Made by a program: the position numbers and the translations under genes. The notes below the pieces were generated by a model. The model did no database searches. It had not been told where the DNA came from and saw only the letters and a list, made by a program, of their open reading frames with translations. A DNA stretch of 64,000 nt, from contig CAYNRE010000076.1 in assembly GCA_964399535.1 (NCBI GenBank), forward strand, positions 1 through 64,000. Direction: 5' to 3'. The DNA is from CAYNRE01 sp964399535. Its GTDB lineage: Bacteria > Planctomycetota > Planctomycetia > Pirellulales > CAYNRE01. Shown here one piece after another: positions 1 to 9,794 of the stretch (position 1 is the stretch's first letter; each line of letters opens with the position of its first letter).

Positions 1-685
1 TCGACCGAACCGATTTCTCCATCGGTCCGTGGGCCAACGCCTTGCCGGCAAGGCCCGTCGATCGCTCGTCACCAACAGGTCGCTACTTTCAACAATATAC
101 GCACGAACCCTGGTCTGGTTCTACGCACCTTTGCTCGGAACTGGTTCGCCAGCCGGCCCGGGGCCGATAAATGCTTGCCAGCTAGCCAGTTGCGTTGCCA
201 AACTTCTGGCAAACCTGTCGCCAGAACCCGCGCGGCCCGCCAGGTGAAATCGTCTGGCCACCCGGGAAAAATCAACTCGATTCTCGCATGTCGTGCCTCG
301 CTAGATACCGAGACGGCCTGCCAAGGGCAGTTCGTGCCCCGCGCGCAATCGCTCGCCAAACGATCGGACCAACCACCTTGGCGTATCCTTCGGCGGTGGC
401 GACCCGCAAGCCCAACCGCTACAGTTCTTCTCACACCGTCCGCCAGCGATCGTGCGGCACACCCGCCAAATGCGTGCCCAAAGATGCTCCGGCAGCCCGA
501 TTGGCTGTCCGTTTGCAATTTGCCGGAGCCAATCGTGTGCCCGGGGCCGCGGCGCGAGGGGGTGCATCGTGCCGCGCGGGGCGCGGCGCCGGTCTCGCCG
601 GCGACCCTGCTTTCCGGCCGACGGCGCTCGTCCGTTCGGTCGTCGTTCGAAATCGCAACTAGAAATCTTCCCACGGATCGCAATC
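1..685. other. Window edge without a supported gene
   Basis: I see no convincing coding sequence here. Long open frames exist on both strands, but they are arginine/proline-rich, have no recognisable motif and overlap one another, as expected in very GC-rich DNA. The stretch presumably holds the 5' region of the serine hydrolase starting at 686. No RNA gene or clear promoter was recognised. Confidence 0.5.
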
Positions 686-2002
686 ATGCCGCAGGCACCA
701 AGAGAAACAGCCTTGCCAAGCTCGGACTGTGTTTGCTCAGCAAGTCGCCACCGCGGTTCGATCGAACACGGGCTGCCGCGGAGAGTTCTCCGCCGACCGG
801 CCAAGTTCGCGGTGCTTGTTATCGCCTCGGTTGCCCTGACCGCCGGGCCACCACTTGCGAAAGCACAAACGCCGACCCGTCGGGAAAAAGTCGACCCCCT
901 GGCGCTCGCCGCATTCCTCGACGAAACGCGTCGGGTAGAAAACTTCCACCAGGTCGAGCGCGTGTTCCCGGTGCGCGCGGTGGCCCAGAGCGAACACCCC
1001 TGGCAACTGGCCGAGTCGCCCCAGCAGCTACCGGCCAACTACGAATTCGAAGGCAAGACCCAATCGGTCGACGAGTTTCTCGAGCGAACCATTACGACGG
1101 GCCTGTTGGTACTGCACGACGACACCATCTGCGTAGAGCGCTACTTCCGCGGTTGCGACGGCCAGTCCCGCTTCACTTCGATGTCGGTGGCCAAGTCGAT
1201 CGTTTCCGCGCTCGTGGGCATCGCCCTGGCCGAAGGCCACCTGCGCGATATCGACCAGCCAGTTGGGCAACTCGTTCCCAAGCTGGCCGACGTGCCCTAC
1301 GGCGCCACCACGCTGCGCCAGCTTCTGACCATGTCGTCGGGCATCCAGTTTCGCGAGGAGTACGACGACCTCGAGTCCGACATCAACCGCCTGGTAGCCG
1401 GCCTGGGGGCCGGGCAATCGGTCCACGAGTTTGTCCGCAAACTGCCCCGGGCACGCTCGGCCGGCGAAGCGTTTGATTACCTCAGCGTCGATACCCAGGT
1501 GCTGGGCTGGGCCGTCGAACACGCCACGGGGCGAAATCTGGCCGAGTACCTGGCCGAGAAAATCTGGCAGCCCATGGGTGCCGAATCCGACGCCACCTGG
1601 GCCACCGACAACCATGGCCAGATCATCGCCTTCGCCATGTTCAATGCCACGCTGCGCGACTATGCCAAGTTCGGCGCGCTCTATCGCGATCGCGGCAATC
1701 GCCAAGGCCGGCAATTGGTGCCCTCGCAGTGGGTGCTGCGCAGCGTGTGCCCAGAGCGGCCCGCCTGGCGACTGATCGACCTGTACTTCCCGGGCTGGGA
1801 CCTGGGCTACGGCTACCAGTGGTGGGTGCCGGCCGGCGACCAGGGCGAGTTCACCGCCATTGGCGTTTGGGGGCAGTATGTTTACGTTCACCCCGGGCGG
1901 CGCGTGGTCATCGTCAAAACCAGCGTCGACCCGAACTTCTCCGACCGCGACCCGGAAACCGTGGCCTGCTTCCGAGCCATTGCCCGGCAGGTGGCCGATT
2001 AG
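686..2002 (+). CDS. Secreted serine hydrolase, beta-lactamase / EstB-NylB fold
   Basis: A 438-residue protein of the class C beta-lactamase-like family (penicillin-binding protein, esterase and 6-aminohexanoate-dimer hydrolase relatives). An arginine-rich N-terminus is followed by a hydrophobic stretch (FAVLVIASVALTAG) and an AKA-type site, so export to the periplasm is likely. The nucleophile motif SxxK is SVAK at residues 167-170. The family Tyr lies in FDYLSVDTQ, and a GVWGQYVYV strand near the C-terminus corresponds to the third active-site element. The frame is open upstream to about 452, but that part is arginine-rich and untypical, so the ATG at 686 was chosen. The substrate cannot be told from sequence; esterase, amidase and peptidase activities are all known in the family. 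Confidence 0.85.
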   Translation: MPQAPRETALPSSDCVCSASRHRGSIEHGLPRRVLRRPAKFAVLVIASVALTAGPPLAKAQTPTRREKVDPLALAAFLDETRRVENFHQVERVFPVRAVAQSEHPWQLAESPQQLPANYEFEGKTQSVDEFLERTITTGLLVLHDDTICVERYFRGCDGQSRFTSMSVAKSIVSALVGIALAEGHLRDIDQPVGQLVPKLADVPYGATTLRQLLTMSSGIQFREEYDDLESDINRLVAGLGAGQSVHEFVRKLPRARSAGEAFDYLSVDTQVLGWAVEHATGRNLAEYLAEKIWQPMGAESDATWATDNHGQIIAFAMFNATLRDYAKFGALYRDRGNRQGRQLVPSQWVLRSVCPERPAWRLIDLYFPGWDLGYGYQWWVPAGDQGEFTAIGVWGQYVYVHPGRRVVIVKTSVDPNFSDRDPETVACFRAIARQVAD

Positions 2003-2041
2003 GTTCTGCGATGGGCCGGGGCAATTGCGCCAGGCAGCGCC

Positions 2042-4144
2042 CTAATGCCGCTCGGCCGCCGCGGGCCGGGCAGCTTGTTCCTGAACCGGCGAGGGCGCCA
2101 CCACCGCCTCGACAGGGCAGTAGCCCTGCGCGGCCGCCGTGCGCAGGTAAGCCGGCGCCGGAGGGGCCCGCCCGCCGTGCAGTTCGTACAGGTGCTCGAG
2201 CAGAATGCGCCGCACCTCGAGCACGGCCCGTGGGTGGCGGTGGACCGAAACATGGTCGGCGGGCACCACGATTTGCGAGTCGGCGCTGTCCAGCTCGGCG
2301 CTGGCCCGTTCGACCACGCCGTCTCCCTCGCCCGAGAGCCGGGTAATCAGGTCGGAATCTTCGACTAGACCCACGATATTGTGCAGCCGCACCCCGGAGG
2401 GGCGTGGGCTTTCCAGCAACAGCGGGAAGATCGGGCACTCCGGATCCAGCGAGTCGATACTGGTGCGAATCTCCAGTAGCCGCGGGTCGCGAATCCGGTC
2501 CGAGTTCTTCCGCACGATCGCGTCGCGCTCCACCAGTTGCATCGGCGCCTTGATCAACTTGTGGCCCAAATAGCGGGTAAACCCGTTGGCGTACCGGCTG
2601 CCCCGGTGCGGGGTACCGATGGTCACCACCCGGCGAACGCTGGGGTTCGGGCGAAGGAAAAAGGTTTCTTCCAGCGGCGCGAGCTGTTCGGGCGCGGCGT
2701 CGAGCGCGGTCACGGGCTGGTCGCTGATCTCGCGCCAGATTCTGTCGCCGCTTTCAAGCACCTGCATCTTCGAGACCAGCCCGCCCATTGAGTGCCCCAC
2801 CAGCACCGTTTGGTCCAGCGATCTGAGCTGGCCTTGCGGGTCAACCTCTTGGCGCAGCGCCGCCAGGTCCTCGCGCAACTGGGCCGCGCTTTGCCAAAAC
2901 GGCTGACCGCTCGGGTACAGGTAGAACCAGAACTGGAAATGGTCGCGAATCATTCGCTCGCTGCGCAGATCGTTGAACATCTCCATCCAGGTCATCGGGC
3001 TCGAAGCCAGCCCGTGAACCATAAGCACCGGAATCTTCTGCGGATCGAAGGGCTGAATCATGTACAGCCCCCGCCCCTTCTGTCCCCGCTCGGGATCGAG
3101 CAACCCCAGCTTGCCGAGCTGATCGAATTGGGCCTCGCCCAGAAAGTAGGCCAACGGCGTGGTCAGGTCGCTCTCCAGGGGAACCCGGTGCCCTCCCACG
3201 AGAATGTCGGTCGAGGTGAGCGGGTCGTACAGCTCCAGATGCGCCTCGCGGTGCAGTTTTCCCTGCGGGCCGGGGGCCGCCTGTTCCCCCGTCACGCGAA
3301 CGAAAGCGGTCACCGGAAAGGCCAGGTTCGCCGGGTAATGGCTCTCGACCGACGATTCTTCCGGGTGCGACTGCCGGGTCACGATCAGCGGAACCCCCAG
3401 CCCGTAGGTGCGGTACTGGTTTCGCAGCCCCTGCAGTTGGTAGTCGGAAACGAATTCGAACTTGCCGAAATCGCAATCGTGCCACTGGCTGCCCCGCGAG
3501 ACCACGCTCAGGCGCAGGGTCTGAGTCTTCGTCTCCACCTCGAGCGTGCGGCCAGGCTGCAAGCCGCCGGCGGCCCGCATTAAGCGCAGCGAGCTCTCCA
3601 GGGCGCCGTTGTACAAATCGCACGCACCGCGAAACTGAGGATCGTAGGGGTTGCGCGCGTACCCACAGCGGCGATCGAACAGGTACAGATAGGCCGAGGC
3701 CACGCTGGCCGCGTACAAATCCAGCGCCGTGGCGCGATCGTGTGGTTCGAATACCTTTCCGCCCAGGTAGGCAACCTCGGCCGTGGCATACAGCTTCTCG
3801 GGGGTCGGCTCTTGGCTGGTCTCCTGCTGCAGTTTGGACAACAGCACCCGGGGATCGCCCGGCAGATCGGCCGCCAGGTCGTAGCGGCGCAAAACCAACA
3901 AGGTGCGATCGCTGGGCTGGGGCCCCCGCGGGTCGGCCAGCTCGAGCGTATCGGCCAGCGGGTTGGCCGCCATCTTGCGGACCGTAACCCCGGTGCCTTG
4001 GGCGCAGCCCGCCACCAGCGCGATGGCCAGCACCGTCGCCGTCGTCAGCGCAGCCAGCGAGGCACGCGGCGGGCCAGTGTTTTCTGGCGCCAGCCCGCGG
4101 GGCGGCAAGCGCACGAGCGCGCAAGTTGGTTCGAGAGTTGCCAA
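2042..4144 (-). CDS. Lipoprotein alpha/beta hydrolase (esterase/lipase-like)
   Basis: A 700-residue protein with a canonical lipobox, LVAGC, ending at Cys47 after a hydrophobic segment, so it should be a lipid-anchored envelope protein. The nucleophile elbow GHSMGG is near residue 450. It is preceded by the oxyanion region VLMVHGLASSPMTW and followed by GTPHRGSRYA, typical of triacylglycerol-lipase-like alpha/beta hydrolases. A late DHVSVHRHPRAV segment probably supplies the catalytic His. The roughly 350 residues before the hydrolase domain are not recognised. It converges on the serine hydrolase at 686-2002 with a 39-base gap. The natural substrate is unknown. Confidence 0.85.
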   Translation of the reverse strand: MATLEPTCALVRLPPRGLAPENTGPPRASLAALTTATVLAIALVAGCAQGTGVTVRKMAANPLADTLELADPRGPQPSDRTLLVLRRYDLAADLPGDPRVLLSKLQQETSQEPTPEKLYATAEVAYLGGKVFEPHDRATALDLYAASVASAYLYLFDRRCGYARNPYDPQFRGACDLYNGALESSLRLMRAAGGLQPGRTLEVETKTQTLRLSVVSRGSQWHDCDFGKFEFVSDYQLQGLRNQYRTYGLGVPLIVTRQSHPEESSVESHYPANLAFPVTAFVRVTGEQAAPGPQGKLHREAHLELYDPLTSTDILVGGHRVPLESDLTTPLAYFLGEAQFDQLGKLGLLDPERGQKGRGLYMIQPFDPQKIPVLMVHGLASSPMTWMEMFNDLRSERMIRDHFQFWFYLYPSGQPFWQSAAQLREDLAALRQEVDPQGQLRSLDQTVLVGHSMGGLVSKMQVLESGDRIWREISDQPVTALDAAPEQLAPLEETFFLRPNPSVRRVVTIGTPHRGSRYANGFTRYLGHKLIKAPMQLVERDAIVRKNSDRIRDPRLLEIRTSIDSLDPECPIFPLLLESPRPSGVRLHNIVGLVEDSDLITRLSGEGDGVVERASAELDSADSQIVVPADHVSVHRHPRAVLEVRRILLEHLYELHGGRAPPAPAYLRTAAAQGYCPVEAVVAPSPVQEQAARPAAAERH

Positions 4145-4541
4145 GGTCGAACGACCCGTCGCACGAAGAGCGGCGCATTCCAGGCCGAGCGGAACCGCAC
4201 GACCTGGGTGCAGAAAGGATCCGGACGTTACCGACCGATCGTTGGCAAGGTCAACACCGCTGCGGTCGGGTGGGCCGCCACGAGCCTCGCCCCGGGGGCT
4301 TGCTGGGCGCGGCTGGGCAAACTAGGCAAGAACGGTCGACGCCGCCAACCGGGGGCGGTGGCCCAAGCCCGTCAGCTTGCCCGGCTTGCGAATTGGCCCG
4401 AGGTCCTCGATGGACACCTACGAGCCAACGGCCTCTGGTGCCTGTGGCATCCCGCCAACGCGTTGTCAGGGGCACCCGGAATCGCTTCGTGAATCGATTC
4501 TGCTCACGAGGCCCACGGAGCGCCACCAGCCCCTCGCCGGG
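4145..4541. other. Intergenic region between esterase and glgC
   Basis: About 400 bases between two genes on the minus strand. It must hold the 5' region of the esterase gene. I see no clear promoter, terminator with a T-run, or RNA gene. Confidence 0.4.
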
Positions 4542-5786
4542 CTACTCCCCTTCGTGAAAATGCTCGGCCCCATCGGCCTTGGCGATCACGGTCACTCCGC
4601 CGTCGCTAATGGTGAAGCCGCGGGCACGGTCTTCGTCGTGATTGAACCCGATCCGCGCCCCCTGCGGAATGTGAACTCCCTTGTCGATAATCGCCCGGCG
4701 AATCTGCGCGTGACGCCCCACGTTCACTCCCTCGAACAAAATCGAATCTTCCACCCGGGCATAACTGTTGATGCGGGTATTGGGGCCCACGACCGAGTGA
4801 ATCACGCGGCCACCCGAGATAATCGTGCCCGGACAAACCAGGCTGTCGAGGGCCATGCCGGCACGGCCTTCGGGGCCCTCTTCGGCAAAAACGAACTTCG
4901 GCGGAGGCAAGTTCGGCTGATAGGTGCGGATCGGCCACTTGCGGTCGTAGAAGTTCAGTTGCGGATCGACCGAGACCAACTCGAGGTTGGCTTCGTAATA
5001 GGCGTCGAGCGTGCCTACGTCGCGCCAGTAGGCTTCTTGCTTGCGGTTCTCGTCGCGAAACGGAAACGCCATCACCCGGTGCGTGTCGACCACGGTGGGA
5101 AGGATGTTGTGGCCGAAGTCGTGGCGGCTGTCGGTCCGCGTGGCGTCTTTGCACAACTGCTCGAAGAGAAACCGGGCCGTAAAAACGTAGATGCCCATCG
5201 AGGCCAAAATATGCTGCTCGTCGCCCGGAATGGTCTTCGGTACGGCCGGCTTCTCCTGGAAGCCGCGGATGCGGCCGTCGGCGTCGATTTGCATGACGCC
5301 GAAGTGCCGCGATTCCGTGGCGGCGACCCGCAGCGCGCCCACGGTTACGTCGGCCTGGTGCTGCTGATGAAACTCCACCATCTGGTGGTAGTTCATCTTG
5401 TAGATGTGGTCGCCCGCCAGAATCACCACGTACTCAGGGCGCTCTTTCTCGAGCGTGTAAATGTTCTGATAAACGGCGTCGGCGGTACCCTGGTACCAGT
5501 TCTCGTCGATGCGCTGCTGGGGAGGAACCACGTCGATAAAGTCGCCCAGCTCGCGCGAGAGCAAGCCGCGCCAACCCACGTTGATGTGCCGATCCAGGCT
5601 CATCGCCTTGTACTGGGTCAGTACAAGGATTCGGCGGATGCCGCTGTTGAGGCAATTCGAGAGCGTGAAGTCGATGATGCGGTACGCCCCGCCGAAGGGA
5701 ACCGCCGGCTTGGCCCGGTCCCGGGTGAGAGGTTCTAACCGCGATCCCTTGCCGCCCGCGAGCACCACAGCCAACACACCATCCAT
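4542..5786 (-). CDS. glgC: Glucose-1-phosphate adenylyltransferase
   Basis: Makes ADP-glucose from glucose-1-phosphate and ATP, the committed step of bacterial glycogen synthesis in the cytoplasm. The 414-residue protein starts with the nucleotidyltransferase signature VLAVVLAGGKGSRLEPLT, followed by KPAVPFGG and a YRIIDFTLSNCLNSGI block diagnostic of GlgC. Substrate-loop segments include ILAGDHIYKMNY and FQEKP. The C-terminal third is a left-handed beta-helix (SVVGPNTRINSYARVEDSIL). Frame-wise starts exist at 5801 (TTG) and 5795. The ATG at 5786 is preferred because GGAG sits nine bases upstream and the family normally begins just before this Val-Leu-Ala strand. No other glycogen gene is adjacent. 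Confidence 0.96.
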   Translation of the reverse strand: MDGVLAVVLAGGKGSRLEPLTRDRAKPAVPFGGAYRIIDFTLSNCLNSGIRRILVLTQYKAMSLDRHINVGWRGLLSRELGDFIDVVPPQQRIDENWYQGTADAVYQNIYTLEKERPEYVVILAGDHIYKMNYHQMVEFHQQHQADVTVGALRVAATESRHFGVMQIDADGRIRGFQEKPAVPKTIPGDEQHILASMGIYVFTARFLFEQLCKDATRTDSRHDFGHNILPTVVDTHRVMAFPFRDENRKQEAYWRDVGTLDAYYEANLELVSVDPQLNFYDRKWPIRTYQPNLPPPKFVFAEEGPEGRAGMALDSLVCPGTIISGGRVIHSVVGPNTRINSYARVEDSILFEGVNVGRHAQIRRAIIDKGVHIPQGARIGFNHDEDRARGFTISDGGVTVIAKADGAEHFHEGE

Positions 5787-6156
5787 CCGCGGCATCTCCA
5801 AAGAAAAGCGTTACGCGGGCCGAACCCAAGCCACCATTTTAGAACTCTGGGCGGGGTTTGGGGAGTGACTCGCGGGGCGTCCTGGCCCAATCCGCGCAAA
5901 GATTCATCATCTCTACGCGCTGTTCTCGAAGTTGCCGCCCGGCGACTCGCGTTGCCTTGCCCGGCGGCGCTTGGCTGCCGCGATCCCCGCCCGGAAGCTT
6001 CGATCGGCCAGTTGAATGAGGCCCTCCTGGCTCAGGGCAACCAGCGCCCCAAGCGCAGCCGAGCGGTTCACGAAAGCGCGGAATAACGACTTACGTCGCG
6101 ATTCCCGCGATCGCGTCCCTGCGATCAGGCCGCCATTGGAAACCTTCGACAGGCCG
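5787..6156. other. glgC upstream region and intergenic space
   Basis: It contains the glgC ribosome-binding GGAG at about 5796-5799 (minus strand). On the minus strand there is a TAAAAT hexamer at 5836-5841 that could be a -10 element, without a convincing -35 partner. Nothing else is recognised in the rest of the region up to the methyltransferase stop codon. Confidence 0.35.
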
Positions 6157-7404
6157 CTACCCCACCCGGCAGATGAAGCACTTCAAGTACTCGGTTTCCA
6201 GGCAACTGGCCGAAACCGGATGGTCGGGGGCGGCCCCGCGCTGTTCGAGAATCTGCACATCGCGACCGGTCTGCTGGGCCACGCCGGCCAACATGTCCAA
6301 GAAGTCTTCGCGGGTCACCTGACCCGTGCAACTGCACGAAACCAGAATTCCATCGGGCTCCAACAGGTCGACCGCACGGCGATTGAGCCGATGGTAAGCC
6401 CGCAAGGCATCGGGCAGCGACTGTCGGCTGCGAGCGAACTTGGGGGGGTCGAGAATCACCCCTCCGAATCGCCTCCCCTCGGAGGCCAGCCGGTCGATCA
6501 GGGCAAACGCGTCGCCGGTTTCGGTATTGATCGCCAGGCCATTGAGCTCGGCGTTGGCCCGGGCCAGCGCCGTGGCCCGCTCGCTGGTATCGATCGCCAT
6601 CACCTCGCGAGCGCCACCCAGCGCCAGGGCACAGAGCCCGAATCCTCCGCTGTAGCAGCAAACGTCGAGCACGTGCCGGCCCCGCAGATAGGCCGCCGCC
6701 GCCCGGCGGTTCTCGCGCTGATCGAGATAAAAGCCGGTCTTCTGCCCTTCCCGCAGGTCGACTCCGTAGCGCAGCCCATGTTCCTCGATAAACACGGGCC
6801 CCTCGGGCGATTTCCCCCAGGCGACCCCCTCGACCGCCTCGATCCCCTCGGCCTGAGCGGTGCCTCGCTCGTGGCGAACCACGACGCCCCGCGCACCGGT
6901 TTCGGCCACCAACAGCGGCACCAACATTGGCAGCCGCTGGGCCATGGCCAGGGCTGTCGTCTGAACCGAGAGATACTCGCCGTAGCGGTCGACAATCAGC
7001 CCCGAGATCCCGTCGGCTTCGCTGAAAACCAGCCGCGCGGCACCCTGGGGCTGGTCGTAGCCCAACTGGCGGCGCCAGGCCACCGCCCGGGCTATCTGGG
7101 CCTGCCAAAAACCCTCGTCGAGCGGCTGCCCCGGGCTCCAGGTATACAGCCGCAACCGGATGCGGCTCTGAGGATTGAAGATTCCTCGGGCTACGAACTT
7201 TCCTTTATCGGTCAGCAAGTCGACCACGTCGCCCGGCGCCGGGCTGCCCTCCAAACGGTCGATGGCCGAATCGAGCACCCAGGGGTGCCTGCCGAAGAAG
7301 GGACGAGCCTTGCGGGGGCGAAGCACGGCCCGAGCCTGGCCCAATCCGGGAGCCGTTTCTGGCGGCTCGGCGGGGGTGGTTGTCGCGGAATCGGCCGAAG
7401 ACAT
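6157..7404 (-). CDS. Class I rRNA large-subunit methyltransferase, RlmI-type
   Basis: A 415-residue SAM-dependent methyltransferase of the RlmI/YccW family, which makes 5-methylcytosine in 23S rRNA. The N-terminus is a PUA-like RNA-binding domain (PFFGRHPWVLDSAIDRLEG, then GKFVARGIFNP). The Rossmann core carries VLDVCCYSGGFG for SAM binding and MAIDTS at the end of beta-2. The catalytic region includes ILDPPKFARSR and a Cys-containing VSCSCTGQV, equivalent to the family's Cys motif. The ATG at 7404 was chosen over an upstream frame-open start at 7482 because the PUA domain begins shortly after it. The exact target base is inferred from the family only. Confidence 0.9.
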   Translation of the reverse strand: MSSADSATTTPAEPPETAPGLGQARAVLRPRKARPFFGRHPWVLDSAIDRLEGSPAPGDVVDLLTDKGKFVARGIFNPQSRIRLRLYTWSPGQPLDEGFWQAQIARAVAWRRQLGYDQPQGAARLVFSEADGISGLIVDRYGEYLSVQTTALAMAQRLPMLVPLLVAETGARGVVVRHERGTAQAEGIEAVEGVAWGKSPEGPVFIEEHGLRYGVDLREGQKTGFYLDQRENRRAAAAYLRGRHVLDVCCYSGGFGLCALALGGAREVMAIDTSERATALARANAELNGLAINTETGDAFALIDRLASEGRRFGGVILDPPKFARSRQSLPDALRAYHRLNRRAVDLLEPDGILVSCSCTGQVTREDFLDMLAGVAQQTGRDVQILEQRGAAPDHPVSASCLETEYLKCFICRVG

Positions 7405-7634
7405 TGTCGAAGCCTCTCTCGGCTTACCGCCAGGAATGGGTGATGCCGGCTCGCAAGCGCGGGCCGCGGAGCAAAACGCCACCCTAACTGAGCGGCCGAC
7501 CAGTCGCTAGGCCGTCGGCGGGCAATTGCCGGGGGAAATCGCCCGCGAATCGACCGCGGATCGGCCCCCCAGAGCGTGCCGGCCGGCAACGCTGGAAACG
7601 GGGCGGCTCCCTGCGGGCGGTACACGGTTCGAGG

Positions 7635-8150
7635 TCAACCCCGGTCCAACACGCAAAGCACTTCCTCGAGCGAATCGGCGGCCTCGAAACAAACGGTTGC
7701 CCGTAGCGCGGGGTGCATCGAGCCCGGCTCGCGAAACTTGCGCAGCACCCAGGCGAAATCGGCCCGGGAAATCGACTCGATCGAAAGCGACAAATCTCCC
7801 ATGACCAACCGCCGGCAGTCGAGCTCGGCCGCGCGGCGAAAAACACTCTGGCAGCCGGCCCAAAGCGATTCCTCGCTAGCATCGCCAAACACATCGTGCG
7901 TGACCAGGTTTAGCAAGCGACCGGCCAACAGGCCCGCGGCGGGGGTCTCGATAATCGTGCCCGGACGCAGGAGCGCGAACTGGTGCGCGTCGAGAAACTG
8001 CTGCAGGGCATGCTCCAAATCGGCGGCTGCCCCCAGGGCGTCGAGCCGGGCATCCCAGGGGTGTTCCAAGAGCAAGTAGGGGCCGACCGGAAGCACCAGA
8101 ACGTCGGCCGCCATGGTGAGCGGGTCGCCCAGGACCGCTTCGATCGGCAT
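7635..8150 (-). CDS. Macro-domain-like protein
   Basis: A 171-residue protein I cannot name with certainty. Its pattern follows the macro (ADP-ribose-binding) fold: an early ADVLVLPVGP strand, a LRPGTIIETPA turn, a LLNLVTHDVFG strand, then ESLWAGCQSVFRRAAELD and RLVMG. The glycine-rich loop GGG(V/I) expected for ADP-ribose binding is missing, so it may bind another ligand or be a structural relative, such as the N-terminal domain of leucyl aminopeptidases. Its ATG abuts the stop codon of the upstream gene (TAAATG), so it is almost certainly co-transcribed and translationally coupled with the 8151-8915 gene and hisI. Confidence 0.72.
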   Translation of the reverse strand: MPIEAVLGDPLTMAADVLVLPVGPYLLLEHPWDARLDALGAAADLEHALQQFLDAHQFALLRPGTIIETPAAGLLAGRLLNLVTHDVFGDASEESLWAGCQSVFRRAAELDCRRLVMGDLSLSIESISRADFAWVLRKFREPGSMHPALRATVCFEAADSLEEVLCVLDRG

Positions 8151-8915
8151 TTACTTCGCCACCGGCCGCTCGACGAGTTGGCCCTTGAGTTCGACTTCGT
8201 CGAACAGCCCGGTATCGTCGAACGAACCCAACCCCACCTGCCCCCAGGTAAACGTGGCGTCGCTGGCGGTCATCACGGGGTGTTCCAGGTCGTCGAAAAA
8301 CACGGTGATCGCTCCCTCGGAAACTTGCCGCCGCACGCGCACCGTGTGCCAGGCGTCGTCCCACTTCGTGCCGGGGGTGCTCGTAAGCGAAATCTTGGTC
8401 CGCGGGGCGTCGTTGACGATAAAGATTTGGTTGGCGTGGTCGTCCGCCTTCTCGCCCAAATGCACGTAGTAGAAGTGCTCGGGGTCTTGGTATCCGAAGA
8501 ACAGACACAGGTCGCGGTGGCCGTAGCTGCGGGTCGTGGTCTTCAGGCGGGCCGTAAGCTCGAAATCGCCCACCACCGGTTCCTGTCGCAGCGCGATGTT
8601 AAACGGGCTGCGGTGGCGCGGCTTGTACTGGCTGGCCGCCACCAGTGCCAGGGCCTGGCCCCCCTCGGCTTCAACCAGGCTCCAAGCCTTGGCGTCGGTA
8701 TAGGTCCACCCCTGGGCCGACGAGGAGAAATCATCTCGGAAGAGCCGCGGCCAGCCGTCGTCGGCCTTGGTCCCGTCCGGCAACAGGGCAGCCGCGCCCC
8801 CGGCCATGGCCGCCACCACCGCCAGCCGCCAACTCACCAGCCCCACGCCGAAGGGCATGGCGCCCCGCCGAATCGAGTGGCCGGCCGCTGGGCCGGCTTG
8901 GCTATGCGTCGTCAT
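8151..8915 (-). CDS. Secreted LamG / DUF1080-like beta-sandwich protein
   Basis: A 254-residue exported protein. The N-terminus has a hydrophobic signal region (WRLAVVAAMAGGAAALL). The mature part is a concanavalin-like beta-sandwich of the kind seen in planctomycete DUF1080/3-keto-disaccharide-hydrolase-like proteins: LFRDDFSSSAQGW, FELTARLKTT, FFGYQDPEHFYYVHLG, WHTVRVRRQ and ITVFFDDLEHPVM are the recurring strands. It probably binds or processes carbohydrate, but no catalytic residues can be assigned. The start overlaps the end of hisI by 14 bases and is preceded by a GAGG, so it is in an operon with hisI, which is functionally odd. Confidence 0.82.
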   Translation of the reverse strand: MTTHSQAGPAAGHSIRRGAMPFGVGLVSWRLAVVAAMAGGAAALLPDGTKADDGWPRLFRDDFSSSAQGWTYTDAKAWSLVEAEGGQALALVAASQYKPRHRSPFNIALRQEPVVGDFELTARLKTTTRSYGHRDLCLFFGYQDPEHFYYVHLGEKADDHANQIFIVNDAPRTKISLTSTPGTKWDDAWHTVRVRRQVSEGAITVFFDDLEHPVMTASDATFTWGQVGLGSFDDTGLFDEVELKGQLVERPVAK

Positions 8916-9339
8916 CTTCGTCCTCTCGGTGGTCTTCCAAGGTTTGTCGGCTGTATCGCTGCCGGGGGTCGATCATGCGCTCGGCGATTTTCTCGTAGCC
9001 GGCCTCGGTGTATTGGCGGAAGAAGCAGCTCCGATAGCCTTTGTGGCAGGCAGCCCCCACCTGGCGCACCTTGAGCAGGATGGCATCGCAATCGCAGTCG
9101 ACAAAGATACCCAGCACCTGCTGAATGTGCCCGCTTTCCTCCCCTTTGTGCCAGAGCCGCTTCCGGCTGCGGCTGAAATACACCGCCTGTCCGGTCCGCA
9201 GGGTCTCCTGGTAGCTGTCGGCGTTCATATAGGCCAGCATCAGCACTTCGCCGGTGTCGACATCCTGGGCCACGACGGGCAAGATGCCTCCCCCCTTGTC
9301 GAAATCCGGTATCTGCGATCGGTGTTTTGATCGGCCCAT
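8902..9339 (-). CDS. hisI: Phosphoribosyl-AMP cyclohydrolase
   Basis: Third step of histidine biosynthesis: hydrolyses the adenine ring of phosphoribosyl-AMP. The 145-residue stand-alone enzyme shows the full family signature: VLMLAYMN, YFSRSRKRLWHKGEESGH, the metal-binding DCDCDA and the Zn-binding AACHKGYRSCFFR. Start at ATG 9339 with GAAGGGG just upstream. The upstream-open frame to 9432 has no family similarity. The C-terminus is strongly acidic (EDEDDDA). No HisE domain is fused. It is the first gene of a three-gene cluster with the LamG-like and macro-like genes. Confidence 0.95.
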   Translation of the reverse strand: MGRSKHRSQIPDFDKGGGILPVVAQDVDTGEVLMLAYMNADSYQETLRTGQAVYFSRSRKRLWHKGEESGHIQQVLGIFVDCDCDAILLKVRQVGAACHKGYRSCFFRQYTEAGYEKIAERMIDPRQRYSRQTLEDHREDEDDDA

Positions 9340-9794
9340 GCATGCCCCTTCAGTAACCGCTTCAATCGGTAGCGATTTGCCCCATCTTGGCTGCGGAAAC
9401 GACCCCGTGACACGGGCCGAGTGCGGTGCCAACGACCCCCCCCGGCTTCACGCCACGTTCACCTAACGATAGGCCGGCGCGCCGGCGAAGACCAGTAAAA
9501 ACCCCTCTGCCGGGGCGTGGCCCTAGGCGGCCCGCCGGCGTTCCTAACTCGGTCCAGCGCCAGCCGCCAAGCAGGTACCCAGCCTGGCACTCCCGCACGA
9601 TCCCAAATGGTAGACCGACCGCTGCATTCCAACAGGGCGCCACAACCCTTGTTGGTAGCGGATTTCTCGACCGGTTCGAGTGCGTCGCCGGCGCGGCCGA
9701 TGAATCTCTCGGTACCCGGCTCACCGCCACCCCGGCCAACCCGCACCGGCACCGACCAGGGGGGCCAAACCCCACCGCGATGTAACCGCCCGAC
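9340..9794. other. Divergent intergenic region hisI / GT2-like
   Basis: About 455 bases between two divergent genes, so it must hold promoters for both. I recognise only the hisI ribosome-binding site (GAAGGGG on the minus strand, about 9344-9350). No operator or RNA gene is evident. Confidence 0.4.
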
